Part shown: piece by piece, positions 39,901-48,600 of the stretch
Position numbering within the stretch: position 1 is the stretch's first letter
Layout of the letters: each line of letters opens with the position of its first letter
Origin: Cyanoderma ruficeps
Taxonomy: Eukaryota > Chordata > Aves > Passeriformes > Timaliidae
Assembly (NCBI GenBank): GCA_008694505.1
Contig: VZDJ01000623.1
Location: 15,588,988-15,652,987 of the forward strand
Reading direction: 5' to 3'
Length of the DNA stretch: 64,000 nucleotides
Notes under the pieces: model-generated
Databases searched by the model: none
What the model was told of the DNA's origin: nothing
The model's input: the letters and a program-made list of their open reading frames with translations, nothing else
Translations under genes and position numbers: made by a program

Positions 39901-42900
39901 AAAGGAAAGTGAATTTTGATTAATTTTATCTCAATTCTATTTGCTGCAAACATAACAACAAATGGCAAACCAACAAAAAGACAAAGGTTTTAAGTTCTGG
40001 GTCACTTTCTGAACACAGACAAGACAAACTTTCTGCAACACCACTCATGCAAGAACAGGAGTAAAATGATATTACACCAGGCATTATAAGAGCCAGACTG
40101 GTTGATTAGGTTCTTTTTCTACTTTGGTAGGAAGCAACTACAAAAAGTTTACAGGGCAAAGCAGTAATTGTTTAAACATTCCACCTTATATGTGCATGCC
40201 TCTTTAGCCTGCAAATATCTATATAAGGTATAGGAAGAAAAATCTGTCCTGATATTTGTTAGAGAACTACACCCAAAATATTTGTAGTGGGCAGTCCCAA
40301 ATTCCAATTAAGCTATCTTTTGCATGGTAGCTGCACATGATTTTACAAAACCCTAAAAACCAAAAAACCCTCATCAGTTACTATTTAATTGGTTTAAACA
40401 ATAGAGTAATATAATTTCAAACTGTTTGAGGGCTATACTAGAAAGAACAAAGCAGATCTATGGCGTTATGCAACCTTTCCCCATCCTTGTTACCACAATT
40501 CCTCATAAGCAACACCTCTAATTCTTGCTTTTGGGGTCTCATTAGACAGCAAGATTTCTGATAGTTAGAAGTATCTGGATACAAGAAAAAACAAGCCAAT
40601 TCTGTTTGTAGTAATGCATGTTTTTCCATTTTATGCTTATTCAGAAGTTTGTGTGTATTAAGTCTACTAACAATACCCTGATGAATAAATCTCAGGTATC
40701 ATTTTGCTTTTGGGTCCTTGGAGAACTGACCAGGCTGTAGGCAGCATAAGTCTTGATGACAAGACAAAGACTTGACATTCTCTCTCAAGTCAGAGGGAAG
40801 ACAGACACATCCAAACCTGGAGCATCAGAATGAATGAATGAGTTACATGCTCAGAGGTGTGACAAGTTAATTGATTTTGGAGAGAAAGAAAAAACAGAGA
40901 AGCTCTGCTGCCCACTGAAATATAGTTTCCATCAAAATCTGGAACCAAGACTATGATCCTGTGACAAGACACCTTTGGTGTTAAAGCCTGCCTGGACAGC
41001 AGCACAGAACAATCTGAACAAGGGGTGGAAAGGTTGTTAGAAAATATGTAACTGGCAGGTTCTGCTCACAGTGTCCCCAGCTCTTCACAGGCTTTAAAAA
41101 CAGGCATATAAAGCATAAAACCAGCCCCACCAAATGGCACATACAGGCAAATATAAGCGAGCATAAGAGCCTGTCTCACAACTTGCTTCACACTACCAGC
41201 AAGGACATGCTGTGCAAAAGAAAAGGTTGCATTTAGGATTTCAGGTGAACTACAAATCAAGACTAATCTAATCTGAAGACAAAGGCTTCAGTTTGGCACT
41301 TAATACAATAATAATACAACACAGCATCAGGTACAAACATGGTAAGTCTTACCAAGAAAGTTTTTGAACTATAGGGAAAACCTTGTCTACAGAGGGAGTA
41401 GTCAATATACAGGTTAAAAATTATTATTAGCATCCACTTTTTCCCTTCAGTACATTCTTCTACCATACAGAATAAGTCCCATCTTCCCTGCTTTACTAGC
41501 AGCCCCAAACAATCATCATCCTGTCAAACAATTTATCTACTACTAGTAGACAAAGTAGCAATCAATACTGGAAAGAAAAGGTATCCATTCATTTCTCAGC
41601 ATAGTCCAATGCTGTATCTCTTACCAAGACCAACAGGAAAGGTCTCTTCCTTAAGCCCAGTTATCTCACGTGATCAAGATGAAAACAGTCCTGGTTTTCT
41701 TACCGGCATTTTACAAGGTGGGCTGGGACCATCCTCCCCACCTTCATTCTTATGTCAGTTGGCTTTCTTAAGAAGGATAAATAATGACATGACCATTCTG
41801 CTAGAGAATAAAATTGATCTACTTCCTGAATAGTCAGTGTATTTGGAAAAGCATGTGTGGTGCTAAGCAGTGTCCATAACAGGGATTTCACCCAGAAGAC
41901 ATGAGCTTATCCTTTTCTGCCACAACAGGTGCACCAAGAACCTCTTTGCCTCTGTTAAGCACACCCTCAAAACAGTTTCATGTAACAAAAAAAATTATTT
42001 TATGATGATTTTAAGTATGTATTCTGATGTCAGTTGTTTTCACATCACAGTAGTAAGTCTGGTTACCCCAATCTCAGTTTTAACCTTGCCATGACACCTT
42101 AAATATATCCCACCTCACAAAAGAGCCTTCCTTCTGACAGTCAACAACATTAGGAAAACTACCTTGAGAAGTAACTGGAGAGGATCTCTGTTAGAACTAG
42201 CCAGAGTCAAAATAACATTTACAATAGGCTTTCAACAGGCACACAACTCCAGCAGAATCAGACACCTGAAGATTCCCCTCTTTTTGCAACGCCTGAAGAT
42301 TTCTCTCTTTTTGCAATGCTACAGAATTAATGTATCACACAGCAGTCCCCACCCACCACACAAACAACTCCACACCAGAACTTCCCCTATCATTAACCTC
42401 CCTTCAGTGTACAGAGGAGCAAACAGTCACAAGCACAGCCCACAAGAGCACTGCTAGGAGGTTCTGCTGGTAAGGGCTGATGGCCACAGCAGGGAGCCCT
42501 GTCACAGAGGTGACCACAACAGCTTTCTGCCTTAGACACGCTGGTGCCGGGGGCCAGCTACTCAAACCACACAAGAGTCACCCAACCACACTCCATAACT
42601 TCACAGACAAAGATATTTCTGCTCACGGTGCTGTCTCCAGCAAGGGTTCAAAGTTAAGTTAATTCTGAACTATGCTGCTGTAAAAGGAGTTAGGGGTCAT
42701 GTTGAGCTACTGCCAGGACATTCAGTTACATACATAGCCCACTCATTTGTCCTATGCTGGAACAGGACATAGCAGAGATTCCTGAGCAGGAACGATGACA
42801 ACAATACCAAATTAATTAAGTTAGTAATATGCTGAAAAACAGCTTCTAGCCTTGCCAAACTGTCCCCTGACTCTTGTTTTATGCCTTTGCCCCATCCCCA

Positions 42901-45605
42901 GCAACAGTTCCATTGAGTGACCTGCTGCAGCTCCCAGGGTAAGGAAGCAAAGAGAGGCACCTTCTTGCACTAGGAATAAAAAAGCATATAATGTCTTTTG
43001 CTTTCTGTGCATCACACCTTCTCGTCATCTGAGATTTCTTCATCACCCTTTTGCCAATGAGAACATCAACATCCTCCTTCCCTTGAGACAAACCTCAGCA
43101 GAGGTGAAGGAGGAAGCAGCCATGCCAAAGCAATGCTGTACCTAAAACTAATCATGCTGATCCAGACCAACACAAAAGGAGCCACAAGATGGGGAAACAC
43201 CTATTGCAGCCCTCAACAAACCAAGAATTAAAGCAGACTGCCTTAACGAGACTGCATGGGCCAGCCTAATCAGAGCAGTTTTGTTAGACTAGCAATACTA
43301 GGAACTGTTAGCAGGGAAGAGACTGTATCAGGTGATTTGTAAAATTCCACTAGGAAGTGGCTCAAAGAGGATTTTGTCATGTTACCAATTTGTCCACACT
43401 CCAAGAACAGGGCACAGATTAATAGAACACCCTTCAAACCTCAGAATTTCTTCTGGAGAGGAAAAAACATCACCTTGAAAGACTTCCATTATATACACAT
43501 ACAAATAACATCTTGTCTGATGTTTGTATGATGACAGTTGATCCCAGCTCTTGGAATCTTCCAGGTGTGCAAGGCTATGGAATCCAAACTAAAATACTGC
43601 ATCTCCTTGGTTGGAGATACAATTCAAGTAGTGTTATAATATATAAGACATGAAAAGCAAGCTCCATATGCCACAATTAAGCAGAAAAATCCACTTCATA
43701 TGTAAGCTTCCAGCTTCTCAGAATTATAATATTTAGAAACCAGAAGAAACTTTTTATTGTAGCAGCAAACATGCTGATTACAGGCTGCTACAACCTGCAG
43801 TCTCTTGCATTTTCCACCACACCCTCCTGAACTAGAATTATAAATGGCAAAAGTAAGACTACAGGGACAAAAATACTTGCTGACAGTTCTTTCAGACCAC
43901 TACTGAGAGTGGCTTTTTTTGAATTTCTGTTCCAAGAAGGGTCCCTTTCCCTAGATGCTGTTTTCAAACTCTCATCTACAATTACTTACCCTGAATGCTT
44001 TCAGACTTGGCACTGATGTAACATTCCAAGACTAAAAACAGTGGTTTTCTACCTTCAGTAAATAAAATGCCTATTCTGTTACAGAAAAGTCAGTTTGCTG
44101 CTTTTTGAAGCAGAAGACAAAACTGTGTGGTGAAAATATTTACTTAGGCTGCATTAAGATGGGGGCAGGAACTTGAAACAATGCCTGTAATGATTTTACC
44201 TTCAGCAAAGCAAATGCTTTGAGAGGAAAAGTCTTTTTAAGAAGGAGAAGCTGCTGGTCCACATTTTATTGCTCTTGAAAGAGGCAAGTAGAATAACTCA
44301 AAAAAATGCTGTCCATATGCTGATCAAAGAACCTCATGCACCCTGAAGAACCTCAGGCTGCCTTTTCCTTTGCAGGATATAGGGTATGCCCACACCAAGG
44401 ACATTTGTCAAAAATCTTTCTCAGTAGCAAAGAAGCATCAGAGATGCATCATGGCTGGAATAATTTCAAAACATTTAAATTGGAAATACATTACTTCATG
44501 AGGAACATCACAACGAGAAGGAATCTTAGAGAAGATCACCAAATCAGTGAGAGAAAATCCTGCCTTCACTGAGGCCTGTAAAAATTTGTTTCTGTTATAG
44601 CACTTGGAGTTTTCAGCACCTCAGGCTCCATTTTTCATTATTTGTCCATATATTTTGTGTACCTTGTAATGGATAATTTCCTTCACACTGGAAAGAAAAA
44701 ATGGCTATCAAAATCCTCACTTTTGAGCAGGCAACTATCTGTATCAGCTGAAGCAACTATTTGACTGATATTTATACTTGTGTAGATAGAGAGCTTTCTC
44801 AGAGCCATCTGGGAAACACTACTTTCCATGCATGCATTTCTAGTCAAGGGAGTTACCCTAACAGCAGCTCCAGTAAAATCTCCCAGCACATAAAACACTC
44901 CAGAATAACAACACATTGCTCCATCTGTGACACCACAAAGTTAAGGAGCAATTTTCTGCTTTATCTATGGATTGCAAGAATTTTTCTTGGCAGTGGGGCA
45001 TAGTGTTGGTACTTCTTCTGGACTGCACCTCCATTATATTGCAGCTCCACATATTTTAGGTACAGCTTCAGCATTCAGACATTTTTGCTGACTGCAGCCA
45101 TATTTTGGTTTGTTGTGGGTGCTGGCACTCCTTTTGAGCCAAGTCCCTCACTTACTATTCATTAGTCCAGTCTGCAGTGGTTTTAACACTTGCAAACTGA
45201 ATCTTTTTCTGAGGAAACCAAGGCAGATGTGGATCCAGGCAGATGTGTACAGAGTTCTCTTGGTTTCATAGAGAATTTCAAAGGTCTAAAATAATTCTGG
45301 CCAGTAATGAATTATTTGTGTCGTAGAGAGAGGGATTTCATCCAGAGACTATGGTAAATCTAGTCCAGAGTAAAAAAATCTCCAAAGCAAATATACTGAG
45401 GAATATGGGGCCCTCAGCAACAACTGCTTTAATTTATTCCTGAGTAACACAGTACAGGAACTGTGTAGGTCTTCCCAGGGCAAGCAGGGTGCTAGATCCC
45501 TTACCTGACTCTCTCTTCTTCAGTTCTTTTAAGCTCTGCATCCCGTTGCAGCACCTTCATTATTGCCTCTTGTTCCTCCTCTGTTAGGAAGCTTAGGTCA
45601 ATCAT
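6820..45605 (-). CDS. SYTL2: SYTL2 (synaptotagmin-like protein 2, Slp2): whole spliced coding region, 18 exons
   Basis: Rab27 effector that tethers Rab27-bearing vesicles or melanosomes to the plasma membrane. An N-terminal Slp homology domain binds Rab27-GTP and C-terminal tandem C2 domains bind acidic phospholipids. The exons, from high to low coordinate, are 45605-45505, 35716-35568, 33528-33393, 27290-27224, 26695-26596, 25564-24686, 24095-20052 (giant cassette), 18434-18333, 17378-17325, 14700-14615, 12967-12848, 11825-11656, 11067-10965, 10539-10369, 10015-9937, 9022-8923, 8164-7959 and 6965-6820. Every junction has GT/AG ends and codon phase is continuous throughout. Without the giant exon the sum is 2,769 nt (922 aa plus stop), close to the 934-aa human form. 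With it the sum is 6,813 nt (2,270 aa). Identity rests on residue-level similarity to mammalian SYTL2 across the SHD, linker and both C2 domains. The isoform mix cannot be told from DNA. Confidence 0.95.
6966..7958 (-). other. SYTL2 last intron
   Basis: GT...AG intron between exons 17 and 18. Next to the exon 17 donor it carries a homopyrimidine tract (minus strand) at about 7836-7915 with an uninterrupted T run. Otherwise AT-rich and unremarkable. Confidence 0.7.
7836..7915 (+). repeat. Homopurine / poly(A) tract
   Basis: A nearly pure G/A stretch on the plus strand that includes a run of about 17 A followed by a short G run. On the transcribed minus strand it is U/C-rich RNA just downstream of a weak splice donor. 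Confidence 0.85.
7959..8164 (-). CDS. SYTL2: SYTL2 coding exon 17: C2B core
   Basis: Encodes (C)[37 protein letters not shown], then [20 protein letters not shown] up to GLGTG. This is the polybasic strand and third loop of C2B and is very close to mammalian SYTL2. The acceptor is CTCTCTGAAG/TACC. The donor ACAG/GTACTG is weak and is followed within about 35 nt by a long pyrimidine tract. Length is 206 nt. Confidence 0.95.
8923..9022 (-). CDS. SYTL2: SYTL2 coding exon 16: C2B strands with LLRG loop
   Basis: Encodes [20 protein letters not shown] then [13 protein letters not shown], matching [20 protein letters not shown] and NSFVK in mammals. The first C2B loop has NSF where Ca2+-binding C2 domains have DPF/DPY. 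The acceptor is TATTTTTACAG/GAAAG and the donor AAATG/GTAAGA. Length is 100 nt, ending in phase 2. Confidence 0.95.
9937..10015 (-). CDS. SYTL2: SYTL2 coding exon 15: C2A-C2B connector
   Basis: Encodes [20 protein letters not shown] then [25 protein letters not shown] is the mammalian equivalent and opens the C2B domain. The acceptor is TCATTTCAG/ACATC and the donor GTTGGAG/GTAAGC. Length is 79 nt, ending in phase 1. Confidence 0.95.
10369..10539 (-). CDS. SYTL2: SYTL2 coding exon 14: C2A C-terminal half
   Basis: Encodes 57 residues, from [20 protein letters not shown] through [20 protein letters not shown] to WFPLKPR. Compared with synaptotagmin C2A, the third Ca-loop reads HNDTFGRN and lacks most acidic ligands, consistent with Ca2+-independent membrane binding in Slp2. 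The acceptor is TTTCTGACAG/TAT and the donor CCAAGG/GTAGGT. Phase 0-0. Confidence 0.95.
10965..11067 (-). CDS. SYTL2: SYTL2 coding exon 13: C2A lysine-rich strand
   Basis: Encodes (P)[19 protein letters not shown] then [15 protein letters not shown]. The [10 protein letters not shown] cluster corresponds to the polybasic C2A patch that binds acidic lipids independently of Ca2+. The acceptor is AATTTTAG/GTATGT and the donor CTGCGG/GTATTT, a non-optimal donor. Length is 103 nt, converting phase 2 to 0. Confidence 0.95.
11656..11825 (-). CDS. SYTL2: SYTL2 coding exon 12: C2A beta strands 1-2
   Basis: Encodes [38 protein letters not shown], then the first Ca-loop region [16 protein letters not shown] (about residues 599-655). 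This is the start of the C2A domain that binds phosphatidylserine. The basic KRQRSDP loop keeps one loop aspartate. The acceptor is ACGATGCAG/GTG and the donor GACCC/GTAAGT; the proline codon is split. Confidence 0.95.
12330..12376. repeat. (TG)n-(TA)n compound microsatellite
   Basis: Alternating TG dinucleotides with one interruption run directly into TA dinucleotides. It is intronic in SYTL2 and likely polymorphic in length. Confidence 0.95.
12848..12967 (-). CDS. SYTL2: SYTL2 coding exon 11: Ser-rich segment before C2A
   Basis: Encodes 40 residues, [20 protein letters not shown] then [20 protein letters not shown], nearly identical to mammalian SYTL2 at this point. The stretch is Ser-rich and a likely phosphorylation region. 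The acceptor is TTTTTGTAG/AGTGAT and the donor TCCTCT/GTATGT. Length is 120 nt, phase 0-0. Confidence 0.95.
14090..14395 (+). mobile_element. CR1 LINE 3' fragment
   Basis: The plus strand carries the bird CR1 3'-end pattern: a TTCACTGTAAGGGTGGTGAA block, GAAGCACTGGCACAGG, CCTGGAAGTGTTCAAGGCC, GTGTCCCTGCCCATGGCAGG and a terminal AAGGTCCCTTCCAA. It is truncated at the 5' side as usual. It lies in the antisense direction within a SYTL2 intron. Confidence 0.9.
14615..14700 (-). CDS. SYTL2: SYTL2 coding exon 10: pre-C2A linker
   Basis: Encodes [20 protein letters not shown] followed by SVPSFLQEE, matching human [20 protein letters not shown] and SVPAFLQDE. The human copy has an NPF here while this sequence reads KQF. 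The acceptor is TTTCCACAG/TGAC and the donor GAAGAG/GTAAGC. Length is 86 nt, converting phase 1 to phase 0. Confidence 0.93.
14701..17324 (-). other. SYTL2 intron between exons 9 and 10
   Basis: About 2.6 kb, AT-rich. It contains a degraded CR1 end near 16095-16195. No additional exon could be supported. Confidence 0.6.
16095..16195 (+). mobile_element. Degraded CR1 LINE 3' end
   Basis: The order ACTCAGTGGTAAACTTG, a TGCTGGGTT element, then TTTCTCCAACCTAAACAATT and CTATTATTCTG fits the last 100 bp of CR1. It is more diverged than the copies at 14.1 and 62.6 kb, so probably older. Confidence 0.65.
17325..17378 (-). CDS. SYTL2: SYTL2 coding exon 9: 18-codon linker exon
   Basis: Encodes [18 protein letters not shown], matching human NQAKVDNQPEELVRSAEDD. 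The acceptor is CCTGCACAG/ATAAAG and the donor GAAGATG/GTAAAT. At 54 nt with phase 1 on both sides it is a small symmetric exon of the kind often skipped. Confidence 0.9.
18333..18434 (-). CDS. SYTL2: SYTL2 coding exon 8: 34-codon alternative-type linker exon
   Basis: Encodes [20 protein letters not shown] then [13 protein letters not shown], matching the human segment ending [16 protein letters not shown]. The acceptor is CGTAACAG/GTTC and the donor CTCAA/GTGAGC. Length is 102 nt with phase 1 at both ends. It can follow exon 6 (giving Gly-Ser) or exon 7 (giving Arg-Ser) equally well. Confidence 0.93.
18930..19085 (+). repeat. Strand-asymmetric A/C-rich low-complexity tract
   Basis: About 150 bp made almost entirely of A and C on the plus strand (motifs such as AACCAAAACC, CAAACAAAC and a run of CCCCACCCCCCC). 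The minus strand is correspondingly G/T-only. It lies about 1 kb downstream of the giant-exon donor in the SYTL2 transcript, where the RNA would be G/U-rich. Confidence 0.85.
20052..24095 (-). CDS. SYTL2: SYTL2 giant cassette exon 7 (4,044 nt, 1,348 codons)
   Basis: A continuous open frame joined in phase to exon 6: the acceptor is CATTGTAG/ATGGAC and carried G plus AT gives Asp. It encodes a low-complexity, charged, Ser/Lys/Glu-rich region. Aromatic clusters recur ([39 protein letters not shown]). Five tandem copies of a 65-residue unit lie at 20896-21873. The likely donor is AACTC/GTGAGC at 20051-20050, giving 4,044 nt (divisible by 3) and phase 1. It joins exon 8 as Thr-Arg-Ser-Glu-Glu. 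If the donor is not used, the frame stops five codons later (TAA at 20032-20034), giving a protein without C2 domains. The ORF is certain. Exon use and boundaries are inferred from frame and splice signals. No catalytic domain or membrane segment is seen. Confidence 0.87.
20896..21873 (-). repeat. Five tandem 195-bp coding repeats inside SYTL2 exon 7
   Basis: Unit starts on the minus strand are at 21873, 21678, 21483, 21288 and 21090. Spacing is 195, 195, 195 and 198 bp, the last with one extra codon. Each unit encodes SGLSSALE(R/K)LLKEASE, then PPPKPKRA, then a variable stretch with QRTAEV and YEHG, then QEI.ETIE(R/K)SVA. The first segment looks like an amphipathic helix and the second like a proline-rich SH3-type ligand; both are inferences. 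The fifth unit is the most worn (PSPKPNSA). All units stay in frame. Confidence 0.95.
24096..24685 (-). other. SYTL2 intron between exons 6 and 7
   Basis: A short 590-bp intron upstream of the giant exon. It contains a small CA run near 24374-24384 and nothing else recognised. Confidence 0.75.
24686..25564 (-). CDS. SYTL2: SYTL2 coding exon 6: 879-nt disordered linker with GILK and VRF motifs
   Basis: Encodes 293 codons, roughly residues 185-477 of the short form. Conserved landmarks are [28 protein letters not shown] and [13 protein letters not shown], each with a clear human SYTL2 counterpart. The rest is Ser/Thr/Lys/Glu-rich and probably unstructured. GILK and KQVRF fit the SILK-type and RVxF-type docking motifs for protein phosphatase 1. 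The acceptor is TATTACAG/AAAT and the donor TTTACTG/GTAAGA. The exon enters and leaves in phase 1, so it can be skipped without changing frame. Confidence 0.92.
25565..27217 (-). other. SYTL2 introns between exons 4, 5 and 6 (excluding exon 5)
   Basis: Two introns of about 1.0 and 0.5 kb. Sequence is unremarkable and AT-rich, without transposons that I recognise. Confidence 0.6.
26596..26695 (-). CDS. SYTL2: SYTL2 coding exon 5: linker exon with NPF motif
   Basis: It begins [14 protein letters not shown], matching KRKNPFNSSK of mammalian SYTL2. NPF is the classical ligand of EH domains; an EH partner here is an inference. It continues with an acidic Ser/Asn-rich stretch to QLSKK. The acceptor is GCTTTTAG/CAA-like (TTTAG/CAA) and the donor AAGG/GTAAAT. 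Exon length is 100 nt, ending in phase 1. Confidence 0.88.
27224..27290 (-). CDS. SYTL2: SYTL2 coding exon 4: short linker exon with two possible donors
   Basis: A small exon encoding [22 protein letters not shown], joined in frame between exon 3 and the NPF exon. The acceptor is TTTACAG/TT. Two overlapping donors are possible: after TCA (GTAAGG) at 27224, or six bases later after AGG (GTATGA) at 27218. Both keep the frame; the second adds Val-Arg. I chose the first because GTAAGG is closer to consensus, but the boundary is uncertain by 6 nt. Linker sequence diverges quickly in this family, so homology support is contextual. Confidence 0.75.
27291..33392 (-). other. SYTL2 intron between exons 3 and 4
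   Basis: A 6.1-kb intron. A CR1 end lies at about 32850-32945. Several ORFs of 60-96 codons occur on both strands but show no family resemblance and no codon pattern beyond chance. Confidence 0.6.
32850..32945 (+). mobile_element. CR1 LINE 3' end fragment
   Basis: The sequence GGTTTAGTGGTGGTCTTGGC followed by AGTTAATGGTTGGACTTGAT and TTTTTCTAATCTCAATAAT is the typical CR1 tail (GGTTTAGTGGTGGGCTTGGC-like). Short and 5'-truncated. Confidence 0.8.
33393..33528 (-). CDS. SYTL2: SYTL2 coding exon 3: end of SHD and start of linker
   Basis: Encodes about residues 84-128, including [17 protein letters not shown], which matches the WVNNVNKDAFLPPEL segment of mammalian SYTL2. It then becomes acidic and Gln-rich (EEEQQ) as the disordered linker begins. 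The acceptor is TTTTAG/CTG and the donor TTTGAG/GTAAGC. Exon length is 136 nt, ending in phase 2 (AG carried over). Confidence 0.93.
33529..35567 (-). other. SYTL2 intron between exons 2 and 3
   Basis: A 2.0-kb intron with nothing recognised beyond AT-rich unique sequence. Confidence 0.6.
35568..35716 (-). CDS. SYTL2: SYTL2 coding exon 2: SHD2 with SGQWFYE Rab27-binding motif
   Basis: Encodes about residues 34-83, beginning [20 protein letters not shown] and continuing through the basic helix to MRRKPATI. The SGxWFYE motif is the signature that inserts into the Rab27 pocket in Slp/Slac2 proteins. As in other Slp1/Slp2 proteins, SHD1 and SHD2 are directly adjacent with no zinc finger between them. 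The acceptor is CTTCCTCAG/GC and the donor ATTG/GTAAG. Exon length is 149 nt, leaving phase 1. Confidence 0.95.
36805..36860 (-). mobile_element. Short CR1 LINE remnant
   Basis: GAATGGGTTGG, AGACCTTCAAAGATCATCGA and GCCCAACCCC give the reverse complement of a CR1 3' end. Only about 55 bp are recognisable. Confidence 0.7.
42264..42317. repeat. 27-bp direct tandem repeat (two copies)
   Basis: Two adjacent copies of a CCTGAAGATT...CTCTTTTTGCAA unit, offset by exactly 27 bp, with four or five differences. Intronic in SYTL2. Confidence 0.85.
45505..45605 (-). CDS. SYTL2: SYTL2 coding exon 1: start codon and SHD1 helix
   Basis: It opens with [20 protein letters not shown], the almost invariant start of Slp2. 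The exon encodes residues 1-33 plus two bases (AG). This is the first half of the Slp homology domain (SHD1), an amphipathic helix contributing to Rab27 binding. The donor reads GTCAG/GTAAGG. Upstream on the minus strand the exon continues as 5' UTR; several pyrimidine-AG acceptors lie within about 70 nt of the ATG, so the UTR boundary is not fixed. The ATG is chosen by family homology. Confidence 0.95.
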
Positions 45606-48600
45606 CTTGTTCTGTGTGTAGGGCTGGTAAAGTGTCTGGGAAGGTCTTGGATCCTGCTGAGGACAGTCTTGGAGGCTGCTTTAAAGCTCTAGAAGTCTTT
45701 TTCAGCAGACACTGACAAACTTGGACCAGGTTACAGTCAGTGGTTTAAAGAGTCACAAAGGTTGCTTTCTTGCATGTTTCCCTAGATGAGAGACTTCTGG
45801 GAAAGTGTTGCATTCCTGCTTGCCATCACAATAATGTCTTCTCAGTTTGTCCTCTCAGCTCTGCTTCCTGGAGTAACAGTTCATTGACCCAGCATATCCA
45901 GTGTTTGAGAACAAACAAAACATTCCCTAAAAAAAAGACAAGGAAGAACAAGTTGCAATATCAGGGATCAGGGAAGTAGATTATGTATGCGTTTTTAATT
46001 AAAAGAAACAAGTTTTTCAGTGTGATTAAATGACTTTATGAAGTTCAAATGGTCACTTCAAGTCAAACCTGTTCTACAGGCCTCTTGAACAAGGTGGCCA
46101 TGAAAATATATTCCTCCCCAATATGACAATTCACACCCTACAACATAGAAATGAGTGTCATACAATTGATACACTTAGATTATACAAGTATATTTTAAAT
46201 CACTCTTACAGTTAGCAGAACAATTTGAAGGAAAGGGGAGATGACCACCACCCCCAAAATAAGTAAAGAGCACTTATCACAATGGTTTAAAGTAAAAGGA
46301 AGGGGGAAGAAAAGGCCAAATCACTGTCCCACAGACCATATGGAATAGATGTGAAATAATTTATCCATAATCATATTGAGTATATGTAATTACAAGTCAT
46401 GTGGTAACATGAACCTCACTGCGTTATACAAGCCAAACTGCATTTACAAGTAGTAATTTGAAATACTGTTTTGTCTCTGTTTCACAAGCCACAGTTTCAG
46501 AAGACTATCCACTTAGAGATAATACCAACTGTTAAAGAAAAAAACATCTTCTTCAAAAAAACCCTTGAGGGAATAGAGAGAGTGGTATGGGGAGGAGTTA
46601 GTTGTGTCTGTGGTATCTTAGTGCCTCAAGATTGCAGAGACGTGGATGTCAAAGCCTGAGAAAGAAGAAATAAATAGCTCAAATTTAATGCTCAGAAGCA
46701 TACCTAGTGCCAAAGCTGGTGAGAGACAGGAGAGAAGCAAATGTTTTCACTAGACACGTCTGTGTACCAGGCAGCTCCATCACAGCCCTTCAGGGTTGTG
46801 GGTGTCTTCCTTTGGCCCCTGCAGACTGCCACTGCGATGTGTCTGACAGGATGCTGACCTCACATCCACCTACCCAGCACTACAATCCTGTAATGAGTCA
46901 CTACAATGGCTCCCCTGGCCACAGGAGTGCAGCCAGGCCATTCAAACAAGACATTGACACTGGCAGGACTCAAAGGGAAGCTTCATTCTGAAAATAACAG
47001 CATTTCTTTTAGATTCGGTAGGGAGCTGTAGCCACATTATTGATGTGACATCCTCACAACAACTCTAATGCCCAACCACCTTCTGCATGTTTTTGTTTCG
47101 CTGCCGTGTTTTTCTCTATGATTCTCATTGGGATTTTGTTGTATGAGGTTGATACAACAGCATCTCAAACAACCTGCATCTGAAACTTCATTTGCATTAA
47201 GAAAATTATGGGTTTATAATTAGGCGAAAGTGAAAAGTGCTTACTTATAGGACGACCAACAAATATAACAATCCTAAATTTGTTGAGTGTCTACAACAGT
47301 ACCCCTTCTGCTTTAGGAACAGGTATGGATATTGGCTTCAACTGTCATGTGGAAACTTTCTACACCATCTCACACAGCAAGCAGCATCCACATTGCTAAT
47401 CCAAAGCCCTGGATGCTGGTTGAATGGCAAGTACCCAGCCAACAGGCACAGAAGCTCATGTTGCAACTACACATACTAGACAGCTGTGAACTGGAATAAT
47501 CAAAGATTTTGCCTTGTTTCTTGCCCAAGTTCAGTGAAGGAGGCAAGAAAGCTGTCGCACGGAATAACATCTTACCACATCTTTGGTGTTTTTGTTTAAA
47601 GAAGACTGAGGGAAGATGTGTTACATTGTCTTATTATATTAATTTAAAAATCTAAAGGAAATAGTTGGACCGCATTTACAAAACCACTGCAGACTTCACT
47701 GATGTCTCCCAGCACTCAAATCAATAAAATTAGTGGAAATAGAGCTTCAGTCCTCCCCATGTGAACAAGAGTTTGCAAGGGCACGGCCAAACAGGCTGTG
47801 AGAGCTCACAGCAAGCAGCACTGCTACTAAACTTCCCAGATACCATCATTCTGTAGAGCAGTTTCTTCAGCTAGGGTTGCACCCCCACTGTTTTCAGTCA
47901 GAGGTGAGATACAAAGATACCACCCTCACCGTGGCAGGCTCCTCACCCATGATTCCACAGCTCTTCATAAACAAGAAAACCTCTTTCTGTGTGTGTGGTG
48001 TATGGCCAGTCTCATGAGATTGTCTGATACAAGTTACTGCAAGGCTGGCTTTCTGCAAAAGATTATCAGCACTGATTCCAAACACAGATGGTAAAAACTG
48101 CTAGCTCAGAGTCTAGAACCTGTTATAAAACTTAAAGTTAATTTTAAAATAAAAAGTGAAAAAAAAATCAGTATCTTCCCCCTGTTCAATTCACACTCTA
48201 ACATCACCCCAACCTTAATTATTTAGATTTCTTTTGACATTTTCTTCCTCTTTAAAAAACCCTATACATGTCAGGAGGAACTGAGAGGTTTGAACAGTTT
48301 GTTTGGTGCCACTGCAAAGTTGTTTTTTTTTGTCAGGAAAGTTTTCAGGCCTAAGTTTCAAATTAGACTGAAAGATCCTTATCAAACTGGAAATTGATAC
48401 CACACTGACTGACTTGCAGCATGGGGTTCTCATGTGCTAACATTTGTGAGTCATGGCATATTTGGCATGATTTTTTTCTTAAACATTAAATTCATGTAAA
48501 ACTACAAAAAAAAGAAGTCTTCCCTTTAATGAAAGACTCCCAGTAATAAACAGGAATCTGAAATTATGTTTTATCCAACTCATGCATGAAAGCTTCTATG

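Larger units (their letters stand above)
35717..45504 (-). other. SYTL2 intron between exons 1 and 2 (splits SHD1 from SHD2)
   Basis: A 9.8-kb intron. It includes a short CR1 remnant at about 36805-36860 and a 27-bp direct repeat at 42264-42317. The open frames of up to 124 codons (for example near 37666-38040) lack similarity to known families and are not supported as genes. Intronic regulatory elements cannot be excluded. Confidence 0.6.
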
